DNA of 64,000 bases from Legionella cincinnatiensis (GCF_900452415.1 NZ_UGNX01000001.1:2356001-2420000); one strand, 5' to 3'. Positions 1 to 9,265 are shown, counted from the stretch's first letter. The notes: a model not told the origin generated them from the sequence alone. Numbers and translations: made by a program.

Positions 1-1
1 T

Positions 2-1378
2 GCAGCAATAGATTATATGAAAGATTCCCGATTCCATCATGAAGAATATGGATTTCACCAAAGTCAAAACAAATCAGGAAAAAAAGAGAGTAAAGCAAAA
101 GAAGCAGCGGAATTAGGAGATACAATACTTAATGTTATGATTATAACTGGGGTAGAAATTTTTCATGGGCCAGTTGAGATAGCCAGCCCTGAGGTATTAC
201 ATACAGAACATACCGTTGGGTCAAGTGAGTTTACTGCAATTGGATTAGGAGTTGGTGGAGCTCTTGCTGGACTTGCACTTGCTTCTGGTGCTGGGGCATA
301 TTACTTAAATGCAAAAGCCAAAGGAAAAGCAGAAGAGTTATGCATATTTGGGAATATATCTAAACGACGAGAAAAGTTACATGAAAATCTTCATGATAAG
401 GTTGAACTAGCTTACCTTAAAGAAGATAGATTACATACTTTGATAGATGCACCAGATACAATGATACATCTGGACAGAGCCAGTAAGATGGATACACTTG
501 TCTCTTCCAAAGCAAAGTCAGGACATGAAAAACACCATATTAAAGGTTCTGGATGGAGTCAGAGTGAGGTTGAATTGCCAGTAACAAGAGGTCAAAAAAA
601 GTATGGTGAGGAAGCATTAACTAAATTAAATAAGTCTCTAAAGCTTCTTATAACGGAAATTTCGGACCAAATGGACTTCCTTCCAAAAGCGCAGCAATAT
701 TCTGATAAAGCGTATTCTGATCTGATGGATAGTCATTTCTACAGCAACATTATGAAGATACTTAAAGATATAAGTACATCGAGTCGAAATGATAGGCTGG
801 GTCTTGCATCTGAAGAAGCAGTTATAAAATCATTAATCGAGAAGATTGGAGTAATTAATAAAATAGTAGAGGAATTCCCAGACGATCTCAGTAACAAGGA
901 AGATTATCATTTACAAAAAATCGATTCAATGATAGGAGAACTTGAGAAACTGATGAAGAATTATAATAAACATTCGAAAAGAGCTGCTGAAGGGCCAAGA
1001 AATATTAAAGCAATCGCAATGGATTCTGAAAGGATGGATGATCTATTACGCCATTTAGTAAAATTGGTAAAAGGGGACTTTACAACGGATCCTAAAATTC
1101 CTCCTCCACAGCGAGAAAGCATTCGAGAAAGAAAAATTAATGAAATAATTGTTGCAATAAAAAAGATAATAGATCGTCAAAAAGGAGAGCTTCCTGAAAG
1201 TACCAACATCAAATTGGTGAAAAAAGTTTTAGAACTTATGGGATCAAACGAGATACCAGAAAAGATCGCTGAGAAGCTAAAAGCAGAACCAGTAATAAAG
1301 CAAGAAATGATTGAGAGAATTATCAAGAAACAGAAGCCTGATGCGGAGGAGGAAGAGAGGTTAATACCGCAAATGTGA
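2..1378 (+). CDS. Hypothetical coiled-coil protein with one hydrophobic segment (5' partial)
   Basis: The frame is open from the first base of the window, and the first ATG (position 17) has no ribosome binding site, so the true start probably lies upstream. Counted from that ATG the protein has 453 residues. A single glycine/alanine-rich hydrophobic segment lies at about residues 73-97 (GLGVGGALAGLALASGAGA); the rest is charged and helical, with coiled-coil character over about 105-440. The C-terminus is rich in glutamate (EEEER), which is common near Dot/Icm secretion signals. No enzyme motif is visible. Being an effector is only inference from composition and neighbours. Confidence 0.75.
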   Translation, partial: AAIDYMKDSRFHHEEYGFHQSQNKSGKKESKAKEAAELGDTILNVMIITGVEIFHGPVEIASPEVLHTEHTVGSSEFTAIGLGVGGALAGLALASGAGAYYLNAKAKGKAEELCIFGNISKRREKLHENLHDKVELAYLKEDRLHTLIDAPDTMIHLDRASKMDTLVSSKAKSGHEKHHIKGSGWSQSEVELPVTRGQKKYGEEALTKLNKSLKLLITEISDQMDFLPKAQQYSDKAYSDLMDSHFYSNIMKILKDISTSSRNDRLGLASEEAVIKSLIEKIGVINKIVEEFPDDLSNKEDYHLQKIDSMIGELEKLMKNYNKHSKRAAEGPRNIKAIAMDSERMDDLLRHLVKLVKGDFTTDPKIPPPQRESIRERKINEIIVAIKKIIDRQKGELPESTNIKLVKKVLELMGSNEIPEKIAEKLKAEPVIKQEMIERIIKKQKPDAEEEERLIPQM

Positions 1379-1408
1379 TGACCCAGTATATCACTGAAAT
1401 AAAAAAAT

Positions 1409-1438
1409 TTGACACAGTTTAACATAAAAGCTTACATT
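1409..1438 (+). promoter_or_regulatory. Putative sigma70-type promoter of the ankyrin gene
   Basis: A perfect TTGACA (1409-1414) is followed after 18 bases by TACATT (1433-1438). It sits about 45 bases before the ankyrin start codon. The -10 box is imperfect. Confidence 0.4.
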
Positions 1439-1482
1439 ATGATTAAATTATATTCATCTTGCTATCACAGAGGAGAATAAGT

Positions 1483-1935
1483 ATGGAAGATGGTGATAAA
1501 GATATTATGTCTGATTTTGATAATGATACTCAAAAAATTATCCAGAAAATTGTAGATTATTGTAGAAAGGGCAATATTTGGGGGATTAGAGATATTCTAA
1601 GGTCAGTACCAGAATCTGAACAAGGATCTTTGTTAAATCAATATGATAAATTTGGTGATACAGCACTGATAGCGGCATCTTCTAATGGACATGTTACCCT
1701 GATGCAATATTTACTAAAGATACCTGGTGTGGATCCAAATATAGGAACCGAAAGAACTCAGTTCACCCCACTAATGCTGGCTGCAGCTAATGGTAATAAA
1801 CAGATAGTTGAAATGCTTCTTCACATGCCTACCATCAACACTGAAATTAAAGGTATCAACAAAATGACGGCAGCTGAGGAAGCAATTTATGCTGATCATC
1901 CAGATGTTTCAGATATGATCAGAACTAAATTATAA
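1483..1935 (+). CDS. Small ankyrin-repeat protein
   Basis: Start chosen at the ATG at 1483 because AGGAG (1471-1475) lies 7 bases before it; an upstream in-frame TTG (1459) lacks such a site. This gives about 150 residues. Two ankyrin repeats are visible: the first contains GDTALIAASSNGH followed by a helix ending YLLKIPGVDPN, the second contains FTPLMLAAANGNKQIVEMLL. A third, degenerate unit follows (MTAAEEAIYADHPDVSDMI). Ankyrin repeats mediate protein-protein contacts, and small ankyrin proteins are frequent among Legionella effectors; no catalytic domain is present. Its partner is unknown. Confidence 0.85.
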   Translation: MEDGDKDIMSDFDNDTQKIIQKIVDYCRKGNIWGIRDILRSVPESEQGSLLNQYDKFGDTALIAASSNGHVTLMQYLLKIPGVDPNIGTERTQFTPLMLAAANGNKQIVEMLLHMPTINTEIKGINKMTAAEEAIYADHPDVSDMIRTKL

Positions 1936-2454
1936 AAAATTACATTAATGAATGTACTCCAGCTCCATTATAGGATGCTAACTCAAATTAAGAGATTTCT
2001 TACATGATATGTGCCATTTTGAGTATGGCTCATTGATTCATGTATCGAGTTTTCAAACTAGTATCCGTAGTGAATTACAAATTATTTAACCCCCTTTTTG
2101 GTTCCCAAACGCATCGTTTTTAGAATTTTACATATTCGGTATCGCCATTTAAATTTAGTGGGCCCTGATTCCTGATATTCTCTAAATGCAACGCAATTTA
2201 CCTACAGACTCTATCTATTAAAAAGAAATTTCTTGGCTGTTTCTTTGGGTAGAAACAACACTAACTCAGCAACTATTAGAACTCTCGTTTGAAAAATAAA
2301 ACATGCAAGGGGCTAATTCAACCATTCAGTTTCTGTTATGCTTAAAATTTAAAAAAATGATTTCCAATCATGAAATTGGCGGGACAAACAGACATAAAGC
2401 TCATTCCAAAAATTATTTCCTAACTAATTTTCTTGTAAGTAATTTTTTATAAAA
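1936..2454. other. Intergenic stretch, nothing recognised
   Basis: About 520 bases with many stops in all frames. No RNA gene, long inverted repeat or clear promoter was recognised. Confidence 0.5.
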
Positions 2455-3720
2455 TTGAATAAAATACAAACCTATAGTCCAACCATGAAACATATAAATG
2501 TTTATTTTAAAACAAATAAACCACAAAATTATCACCACACTTTCTTCCAAGCCTCTGGAAATAAAAAAATCCGCGTGAGTGATTTAGTATCGCCTATTGA
2601 TGAAAAAGAAAGACAAAAAATAATGTTACTGTATGATAAAAAAATGAGTAGCGTACTTGTCTATCTAAAATATGAGGACGCATTAGCAGCAAACGATATT
2701 GATAAAATTAATTTATTACGCGATGAAATGAATAACTTAATTGATGAAGCCTATCGGGATTGCTATTCTGAAATCATGAAAAACAAGCCGGTTAGCACTT
2801 TTATTGAATCTCATTTATTGGAACTTGAGATACAGATTAAAAAAATAAAAGAGAATTTATCTATTTCACGAGAAATTATAGAAGTATGTTGTTTTAAGTT
2901 GGGTGTCTTATGTGATTTAGCACGGAATACGTTACGAACAGACTCTTTTCCAGATGGAGAACTAAATAATTGGCTTGCAATTCCCTTAGCTGAAACCCAT
3001 CTTTTTAAAAAATGTGTTCAACGCGTTGGAAGTTCTGGAACATATCAAGATTATGCAAATACTAAATTAACAATGCCGATTTTTAGTAAGAACGGGACTT
3101 TAGGTTTTAATACAATATTATATGCTGAATTAAATGGCTATTTTCCAATTGGATTTAGTTCCTCTCCCTATCCTGTTCATGGAGGCATATATGAAAATCA
3201 ATCATTTTCCTCAAGCCAACATGATTATGGGCATGCCTATCAGAGACTATTAGATTTGAAAGAAAAGTCTCCACAAACTTTTTCACAATATAAGGACCTA
3301 TATAATAAGTTAATAGAGCAAAAAAATTTAAACCAGATTGATGATCTCTCGTTTAGAAAAGATCTATTATTTTTATTTATGCTTGTGCATGAGCTTGCTT
3401 ATTCGCCAGATAACAGTCAATCTGTAACAGACTTAATTAAAGAGAGAACCTTTCTTCCCTGTGAGGTAAATAATGATTTTTTGCGAGAATTAGAAGAGAA
3501 CAAAGAGGATGACACCTTGACCCGAATTTTGGTTATAGAAACAATTGATTTCGTGTTCCCCTTAAAGGCGCTTGGCTATGAAATTGAGTACTCTGAAAAC
3601 CAAAAATGGAAAAGTGCACCAAGCCTTCGAAAAGCCTTCCTAGACATCCTAGGTGAATTTAATGAACGACACCCTGAAATAATCATTGAACCTCATCAAA
3701 ATATTAAACCTCATTTTTAA
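2455..3720 (+). CDS. Hypothetical protein with a histidine cluster (effector-like)
   Basis: Up to 421 residues. The first in-frame start is a TTG (2455); an ATG at 2485 (MKHINVYF) is equally possible, and neither has a strong ribosome binding site. I do not recognise the family. The middle contains SSSQHDYGHAYQRL (about residues 252-265) with histidines at 256 and 260, another histidine at 242 and a His-Glu pair at 312-313 (FMLVHELAY); together they could form a metal site, but that is inference. There is no signal peptide or membrane segment. The protein is polar and lysine-rich like its effector-like neighbours. Confidence 0.7.
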   Translation: MNKIQTYSPTMKHINVYFKTNKPQNYHHTFFQASGNKKIRVSDLVSPIDEKERQKIMLLYDKKMSSVLVYLKYEDALAANDIDKINLLRDEMNNLIDEAYRDCYSEIMKNKPVSTFIESHLLELEIQIKKIKENLSISREIIEVCCFKLGVLCDLARNTLRTDSFPDGELNNWLAIPLAETHLFKKCVQRVGSSGTYQDYANTKLTMPIFSKNGTLGFNTILYAELNGYFPIGFSSSPYPVHGGIYENQSFSSSQHDYGHAYQRLLDLKEKSPQTFSQYKDLYNKLIEQKNLNQIDDLSFRKDLLFLFMLVHELAYSPDNSQSVTDLIKERTFLPCEVNNDFLRELEENKEDDTLTRILVIETIDFVFPLKALGYEIEYSENQKWKSAPSLRKAFLDILGEFNERHPEIIIEPHQNIKPHF

Positions 3721-3722
3721 CC

Positions 3723-3771
3723 GTCTCACTCAAATTCACGCTCACTGCTTAATGGTTAACTTGAATGAGAC
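3723..3771 (+). terminator. Possible Rho-independent terminator
   Basis: GTCTCACTCAA (3723-3733) pairs with TTGAATGAGAC (3761-3771), 10 of 11 positions, and is followed by AATATTTTTAT. The loop is long (27 bases), so strength is uncertain. It lies directly after the 421-residue gene. Confidence 0.45.
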
Positions 3772-3941
3772 AATATTTTTATAATCTCAAGACTGACTTT
3801 TGTTTGATGATAAGAGATAGACTAATTAATACAGACACATAAAATCTTATCTATCAAATGACATTTCTATATGTTTGATTAGTGATGCGCGACTCGGTAT
3901 AGTCGAACTAATTCTAATCTTCGCGATATATATTCTGCAAC

Positions 3942-4238
3942 ATGTCTGAGAAAATCTATTGGGTTTATATTTTGCGATGTAGCAATCACACCTATTACAC
4001 GGGTTACACAACTAATCTTGAAAAACGGTTTCAAGATCACCTCGCAGGCAAAGGAAGTAAATATACGAGAAGTTTCAAGCCACTTTCAATTGCTCAAAGT
4101 TGGGAAATTAAGGGCAATAAAACAAAAGCTATGCGCATAGAGCGTTACATCAAAACACTTTCGAAAACTCAAAAAGAGGAACTTGTTCAAAACCCAACCT
4201 CTAAACTCTTAGTAAATATACTATCAAATGAATTTTGA
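3942..4238 (+). CDS. GIY-YIG nuclease superfamily protein (YhbQ/UPF0213-like)
   Basis: 98 residues, the usual length of stand-alone GIY-YIG proteins. The signature is WVYILRC near residues 7-13 followed by YYTGYTTNLEKR at 18-29; then comes the helix with the histidine (FQDHLAGKGSKYTR) and a later conserved glutamate region (RIERYIKTLSK). The family is related to the nuclease domains of UvrC and homing enzymes; cellular roles of the small members are poorly known, with DNA repair suggested. It is transcribed toward the next, opposite-strand gene. No strong ribosome binding site precedes the ATG. Confidence 0.85.
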   Translation: MSEKIYWVYILRCSNHTYYTGYTTNLEKRFQDHLAGKGSKYTRSFKPLSIAQSWEIKGNKTKAMRIERYIKTLSKTQKEELVQNPTSKLLVNILSNEF

Positions 4239-4316
4239 GCTTTAGATTGCGTATTTGAGATTTTTATATTTTATCAACTTATTGCATTATGCGTTGGATA
4301 AGAACAGTCTATTGAG

Positions 4317-5768
4317 TCACCGTTTATTCCAATTAATTATAGGATTGCGCTCTTCTTCAATTTGTATTTTTACCTCTGGGTGTTTTTTCCAAAATGTATG
4401 GGTAACATTTAATGGGGGCGGTGGGTTATTTACAATGGCTGTTTTGTTAGAAGAGCGAGGATGATTCAATATTGACATTGAAGGCATTATCAAGTTGGAC
4501 TTCTCCTGTTTTTCTACCCGATTGTGTCTTACTTCAGACCGAACAGTATTATCAGGGTTTGGAGAGAAAATATTTCTTATTTTTTGCACCACATTATACA
4601 TAAAATTTTCAATGAAATGCGGTACTCCCAATACACCTCCATGTTCATAGCTAATTGCCATAAATGATAATCCTACACTAGTAAAAACACCTATTGTTCC
4701 ACCAATGAGCGATCCAACTATCGTACCTATGCCGGGCATTATTGCAGAACCTATTAAACCACCAATTACAGCTCCGATTCCTGTTCCCATTGTAAAATAA
4801 ATACCCAAGATTGTGATCCCATAAAAACCCTGATGATCTCTATACTTATTACCGGTCAAAAGAGTACGGACTTTTCCCATTATGGTTTTTGATTCAGTCA
4901 ATTCATTATTGGGATCATATTTTAATTCATCTATTTGATAAAAACGGAAATCAGCGCCATATTTCTTATCCAATTTTGAGGCAGCCTCATAAAAATCAAT
5001 AAAATCGATTTTATTATTAAATAAATAAACACCATGATTTGGGTCCATATATCTAATTCCCTCTTTTTGCTGGCTTACATAGCAAGCATGTGCACCTACT
5101 GATGCTCGTTTTGATAAAAGCAATTCCTTTTCTTCATGTCGTTTAGCAAAATTATATATTTTTTCAGCCTGTTTTCTTGGATTAGGGCAAAAATGCTCTC
5201 GAGTCAGTCGTTTTCGTTTTATAATGTCTTGATCTTTATTACGATCCAATTGATTTTTTTGATAATTATGAATTTTCTCATTAAGCTGCACAAAATAATC
5301 AGGATTTTTGTATGGAGAAATCTCAGGATCCACCATAGAAAAGGTAAAACCATAACATTCGCCTTTAGAACCTCCTAATCTGAAGGATTTTCCTTGCTTT
5401 AATTCCGCAATTCTATAAGGGAAAACTTGAAATTTCTGATATTCTATGGAAAGAGATGAGTTTGATGGAGTATTAACTCTGTTATATTTTCTTTGTATTA
5501 TTGTTAAGTCATTTAAAATAAAATGCAGTTCATTTTTTTTAGAGATGTGGGTATTCATTTGAAGATATTTTGCGATTAACTCGATTTCATTCGACAGATT
5601 TGCATAATCATCTTGATTCACTCGATTATTGAGTTTATCCCTCAATGTTAATACAAATTCTTTATCCACTGGAGATAGAAAAGAGGCTGTGCGAAAGAAA
5701 TGGAGTCTTCTTGATTCATATTTCTTTAAATATTCATCAATAAGGTCTATACATTGATATAAACTCAT
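4317..5768 (-). CDS. YopT/C58-like papain-fold protein with glycine-zipper membrane segment
   Basis: Start set at 5768 because AGGAG (5777-5781) lies 8 bases before that ATG; an upstream in-frame start at 5804 is unsupported. 483 residues. Three motifs match the catalytic Cys-His-Asp order of YopT-type cysteine proteases: GGSKGECYGF (Cys138), VGAHACYV (His227) and YMDPNHGVYLF (Asp242). In YopT the His motif is GHA and the Asp motif is DPN-G-F. After it, about residues 316-370, lies a glycine-rich hydrophobic zipper that could insert in a membrane, then a polar tail. The YopT-like call is from motif reading only; the substrate is unknown. Probably a host-directed enzyme, by inference. Confidence 0.7.
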   Translation of the reverse strand: MSLYQCIDLIDEYLKKYESRRLHFFRTASFLSPVDKEFVLTLRDKLNNRVNQDDYANLSNEIELIAKYLQMNTHISKKNELHFILNDLTIIQRKYNRVNTPSNSSLSIEYQKFQVFPYRIAELKQGKSFRLGGSKGECYGFTFSMVDPEISPYKNPDYFVQLNEKIHNYQKNQLDRNKDQDIIKRKRLTREHFCPNPRKQAEKIYNFAKRHEEKELLLSKRASVGAHACYVSQQKEGIRYMDPNHGVYLFNNKIDFIDFYEAASKLDKKYGADFRFYQIDELKYDPNNELTESKTIMGKVRTLLTGNKYRDHQGFYGITILGIYFTMGTGIGAVIGGLIGSAIMPGIGTIVGSLIGGTIGVFTSVGLSFMAISYEHGGVLGVPHFIENFMYNVVQKIRNIFSPNPDNTVRSEVRHNRVEKQEKSNLIMPSMSILNHPRSSNKTAIVNNPPPPLNVTHTFWKKHPEVKIQIEEERNPIINWNKR

Positions 5769-6014
5769 CGCTGTTACTCCTATTATCCTGTAAGTTTTTA
5801 TCAAATCACCAAGGACTATCCACTTCAGGAATGATTACAGTTGATGCTTATATTTAATCAATGGGTGTTTTTTTTGTACAGTGAATTATATGAATAGCTG
5901 ATATTAATTCTAGTAATAATTAATATTTATCAATACGTAATATGAATTTGTGCGTTTTTTATCGCCGAAAAATATTAAGCACGTCTTGTCTCTTAAAAGA
6001 AAACATTCTCATGA

Positions 6015-6932
6015 TTATGTGAAACAATTGGGTTTCTGCAATAATGATTTAATTATTTCAATCATCCATTGTAGTGGTTTGTAATTAGTTAATCGCATAT
6101 GATAAAAAAAATAAATACTGAATTCCTTATTGGGAAACGGAAAGGGTTTTATAATAAATTGATATCTGTCTTGCAAAAAAACAGCCAGCTTCATTGGAAC
6201 TGTTGCAATTAAATCAATGTACTTCACTATTTCCATCGCGCTAATAATGTTAGACACTGTTATTTTTATATTTCTGTGACGATATTGATGTAAAGCCTTA
6301 TATAAAATATTATCTCCTTCCAAGTAACTGACTTTTATATCTATTTGTTCCGACTCTAAATACATGTCTTGAGTTAATTCTCGATTTGCAAGTGGATGGG
6401 CTTTATTCATAATACAGGCGGCTTCTTCTTCGAGTAACAATTCTTTATTAATAGTAGGTCCCGTCTCAATAAACCCTGGAGCGATAACAAAGTCCAGCTC
6501 ATTTGCCAATAAATGTTCGAGACTAAAATATTCACTTACAGAGGAAACATGTAAGGAAAAATTAGGGGCATTTTTAGCTAAATAAGCGCATAAACGTGGC
6601 AGGATCATGTATTCTCCATGACCAGCTAAAGCCGTTTTAAACAGAAACTTTTCACTTTGCGGCTCAAAAATGTCTTCCTGAAAAATAGAATTGGAGGTAT
6701 TTAAAAATTCATTAATTTTGGGTTCTAACTTCAGTGCTTTTTGCGTTGGTTGCAGTCCTTGAGGTCTTCGAATGAATAAAGGATCATCAAAGAGATCCCG
6801 TAATTGTCTTAAGATATGACTCATTGCAGTTTGACTGATACAAGACTTTTCGGCTGCCTTTGATACAGAGCGCTCGGTTAGCAAGGTACTAAGATGTAAT
6901 AACAAATTAAGGTTAATTTTTCGAATATCCAT
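6015..6932 (-). CDS. LysR-family transcriptional regulator
   Basis: 305 residues, normal for LysR proteins. The N-terminal winged helix-turn-helix is evident: LNLLLHLSTLLTERSVSKAA, then SCISQTAMSHILRQLRDLFDDPLFIRR. The remaining ~210 residues form the substrate-binding-like effector domain. It resembles the NodD/LeuO-like subgroup that begins with DIRKINLNLL. No adjacent divergent gene exists: the next stretch is gene-poor for about 750 bases, so its target is not evident from context. Confidence 0.9.
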   Translation of the reverse strand: MDIRKINLNLLLHLSTLLTERSVSKAAEKSCISQTAMSHILRQLRDLFDDPLFIRRPQGLQPTQKALKLEPKINEFLNTSNSIFQEDIFEPQSEKFLFKTALAGHGEYMILPRLCAYLAKNAPNFSLHVSSVSEYFSLEHLLANELDFVIAPGFIETGPTINKELLLEEEAACIMNKAHPLANRELTQDMYLESEQIDIKVSYLEGDNILYKALHQYRHRNIKITVSNIISAMEIVKYIDLIATVPMKLAVFLQDRYQFIIKPFPFPNKEFSIYFFYHMRLTNYKPLQWMIEIIKSLLQKPNCFT

Positions 6933-7091
6933 TTTTGCAGAACCTTATTTCTGAATAAATATCCCTGTTAATTTCAATTTTAATCTTTTTCTTTTCAGAT
7001 AGCCTTTGCAATAAAGCATTCCCATGCTTTTAATAATCTTATAGTTAACAGTATTAATATTGGTGAGTAAACAATATTGGTATAAGTGGAT

Positions 7092-7110
7092 AGCAATGAT
7101 AATCATTATT
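7092..7110 (+). promoter_or_regulatory. Candidate Fur box
   Basis: AATGATAATCATTAT (7095-7109) matches the central 15 bases of the 19-bp Fur consensus exactly (15/19 overall). No intact gene starts just downstream on either strand, so it may be a relic or chance in AT-rich DNA. Confidence 0.35.
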
Positions 7111-7557
7111 CCAATAATTGGCTCTATTCAATGCCCTCGATCGGAGTATACTTCCCATATTATCTAAAACACCAATCATTGAAAACCCTATAGCTGGCCT
7201 AATGTATATGGGCTCATCCGTTTTCACAAGTTTCCGGCTAATGAAAAATAAACTATTGCATACATAAATCCAATTATTAATGAAATTTTATTCAAGTGTA
7301 GACGAATTTCTTAGCAGCCAAATTAATAATACACGTACAGCCATCTAATATGATGATAATTCAAGTTCACTAAATCAAATCCAATTACAAAATGAAAGTT
7401 TATACATTATTAAATGAATCGTGCACGTCAGCCTTTTTATCCGTGTCCGGCCGAGGAAAAGTCGTGGTATTTCATTTTCCGTAATTTTTACAGGGCCGTG
7501 GATCCATACCTGAGTGTCCAAGATTAGGAAAGAATTAATATACTTTTTATGGAAATT

Positions 7558-7632
7558 TCGGGATAATGCATTGGATTTTTCGGAATAATATGTTGGATAA
7601 ATCGGAATAATAATCTGGATTTTTCGGAATAA
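7558..7632 (+). repeat. Four phased ~22-bp direct repeats upstream of the AAA ATPase gene
   Basis: The core TCGGRATAAT occurs at 7558, 7580, 7602 and 7623, spaced 22, 22 and 21 bases; TGGAT recurs between copies. The spacing is about two helical turns, so bound proteins would stack on one face of the DNA. The array ends 56 bases before the ATPase start, which suggests an operator array. Confidence 0.7.
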
Positions 7633-7688
7633 ATAACAATATACTTTAATAATATATTAATTCAGTCTCAAATTATCAGGCGATAAAA

Positions 7689-8942
7689 ATGTTTGAAAGA
7701 AAATTAACTGCTGTTGTTATTGAATTGTTAAAAGAGTTTCGCATCGTTTACCTTACTGGACCACGGCAAGCAGGCAAGACCACATTGACAAAATCTATTT
7801 CACCTGACTACGGACTTGAATATGTTTCATTTGATAATCAAAATATACTTCAATCTGCTCAAAACGATCCAATTGGCTTTATAGACTCTTTTAAAAGCAA
7901 AAAGTTGATATTAGACGAATTTCAATATATCCCAGAATTAATTCCCGCAATTAAACAAGCATCAGATAATCTTCCTATAGATGAGAAAGGTAAATTTCTT
8001 TTAACTGGCTCTGCTGATATTTTCAGATCTGGAAAAACTCAGGAAGCTTTGCCAGGCCACATGGCCAGCCTTGAACTTTACCCCCTATCCTTATCGGAAA
8101 AATTTAATACCCAAAACAACATCATCGATTTATTATGTAACCAAAATTTTAATATTAATCTGATAGAAAATCTTAGCCGTCAGCAATTGGCAGATTTGAT
8201 CCTTCAAGGGGGTTATCCTGAAGTCCAAGATAAAAGTTCGAGAGGTAAACGGATTTGGTATGATTCTTATCTTGAAGGTCGCTTATTTAAAGATTTTGAA
8301 ACATTATATGCTGCTCGAGGTGACTATCGCTCCAAATTAAAATCATTAGTACCCTATCTGGCAGGTCTTGCTGGAAATCTTATTAAATACTCAAATATCT
8401 CGAATGATCTTGGCCAAGAAGACAAACTGATAAAAGCATACATAGAGATTCTTGAATTAATGTTCATCATTAAAATCGTTCCCGCTTACTTAAAAAACAA
8501 GGCTAAGCGGCAAGCGATTAGCATGCCTAAACTTCAAATGATTGATACTGGTCTGGCATGTAGCCTTCTCGGTATTAAAAACAAAGATCAATTAATAAAT
8601 AGTTCTTATTTTGGCGGACTTTTAGAAAATTTGATTTTCATGGAATTATTAAAACAAAATGGTTGGTCAAATGAACAGGTAGGTCTTTTTCATTTTCGAG
8701 ATAAGTACAAGAATGAAGTGGATATAGTCTTAGAGCGAGATAATCATCAAATCATCGGAATTGAAGTTAAGGCCTCTGCTACTATAAAGCAACAAGATTT
8801 TAAAGGACTAATCAAGCTGGCAGAATTTAATCCCGCAAAATTTCAATATGGCATTGTCTTTTATTCTGGCAAAGAGGTATTACCTTTCTCACAAAATAAT
8901 GTGCAACTATATGCTTTGCCAACAGGTTTATTTTTAAAATAA
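7689..8942 (+). CDS. AAA-family ATPase with DUF4143 C-terminal domain
   Basis: 417 residues, the usual length. Walker A is GPRQAGKTT (residues 24-32), Walker B is LILDEFQ (about 73-79), and a sensor-like segment FLLTGSAD lies at 103-110. The DUF4143 half contains the hallmark LILQGGYPEV and, near the C-terminus, a PD-(D/E)xK-like pair NEVDIVLE and GIEVKAS. These ATPases are widespread and often mobile; their biochemical role is not established, though toxin-antitoxin or defence-like roles have been suggested. A decayed copy of the last 46 codons lies at 34769-34909. The phased repeat array upstream is probably its control region. Confidence 0.93.
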   Translation: MFERKLTAVVIELLKEFRIVYLTGPRQAGKTTLTKSISPDYGLEYVSFDNQNILQSAQNDPIGFIDSFKSKKLILDEFQYIPELIPAIKQASDNLPIDEKGKFLLTGSADIFRSGKTQEALPGHMASLELYPLSLSEKFNTQNNIIDLLCNQNFNINLIENLSRQQLADLILQGGYPEVQDKSSRGKRIWYDSYLEGRLFKDFETLYAARGDYRSKLKSLVPYLAGLAGNLIKYSNISNDLGQEDKLIKAYIEILELMFIIKIVPAYLKNKAKRQAISMPKLQMIDTGLACSLLGIKNKDQLINSSYFGGLLENLIFMELLKQNGWSNEQVGLFHFRDKYKNEVDIVLERDNHQIIGIEVKASATIKQQDFKGLIKLAEFNPAKFQYGIVFYSGKEVLPFSQNNVQLYALPTGLFLK

Positions 8943-8952
8943 CTACTAAATA

Positions 8953-8972
8953 AGAGCTTCCAGAGAAGCTCT
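8953..8972 (+). terminator. Hairpin after the ATPase gene
   Basis: AGAGCTTC and GAAGCTCT form a perfect 8-bp stem with a CAGA loop, 10 bases after the stop codon. No T-run follows, so terminator function is uncertain. Confidence 0.4.
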
Positions 8973-9215
8973 GTGCCCTAAGGGCTAAGTCCTGCAGAAG
9001 TAGTATTATTAATTTATGCTTCAATTTTCAAATCAATTTATGAATTTGCCTGCTTCGACTGTACTGTTCGAAATGACATTTTTAGTGGATTCCTCCGATA
9101 AATTACTGGGGGGAATTTGCGTATTTGAGTACGACACTATTATACATCGTAGGACATTTATAGTGACTCTATGAGATATGAATTATAATAAAATCAATTG
9201 CCTATTTTTCAACTA

Positions 9216-9265
9216 GAGGACTAAAAATCCTCCTGTCGGCAGCTCGACTCTGCCTCTGGCTACCA
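9216..9265 (+). pseudogene. Decayed 3' portion of a tRNA-Phe gene (probable att-site remnant)
   Basis: The 50 bases fit tRNA positions 27-76 with no gap: anticodon stem GAGGA/TCCTC, 7-base loop CTAAAAA, 5-base variable loop, T stem GGCAG/CTGCC with loop CTCGACT, 7-base acceptor strand, A, and an encoded CCA at 9263-9265. The loop differs from the tRNA-Phe loop CTGAAAA by one base at the first anticodon position, and T54 is C. No D arm or 5' acceptor strand precedes it. A 3'-end fragment is what integration into a tRNA gene leaves behind. The Phe identity is from recall of the family sequence. Confidence 0.7.

Larger units (their letters stand above)
6933..7688. other. Gene-poor stretch holding a Fur-box-like site and phased repeats
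   Basis: About 750 bases between the LysR gene and the ATPase gene. All frames are short. It holds a Fur-like site (7092-7110) and four ~22-bp repeats (7558-7632). A short, more GC-rich patch around 7420-7510 may be a worn gene remnant, but I cannot name it. Confidence 0.5.

Noticed and set aside
7558-7632. CRISPR array
   Set aside because: Repeat core only ~10 bases and period 22 leaves no room for spacers; no cas genes in the window.
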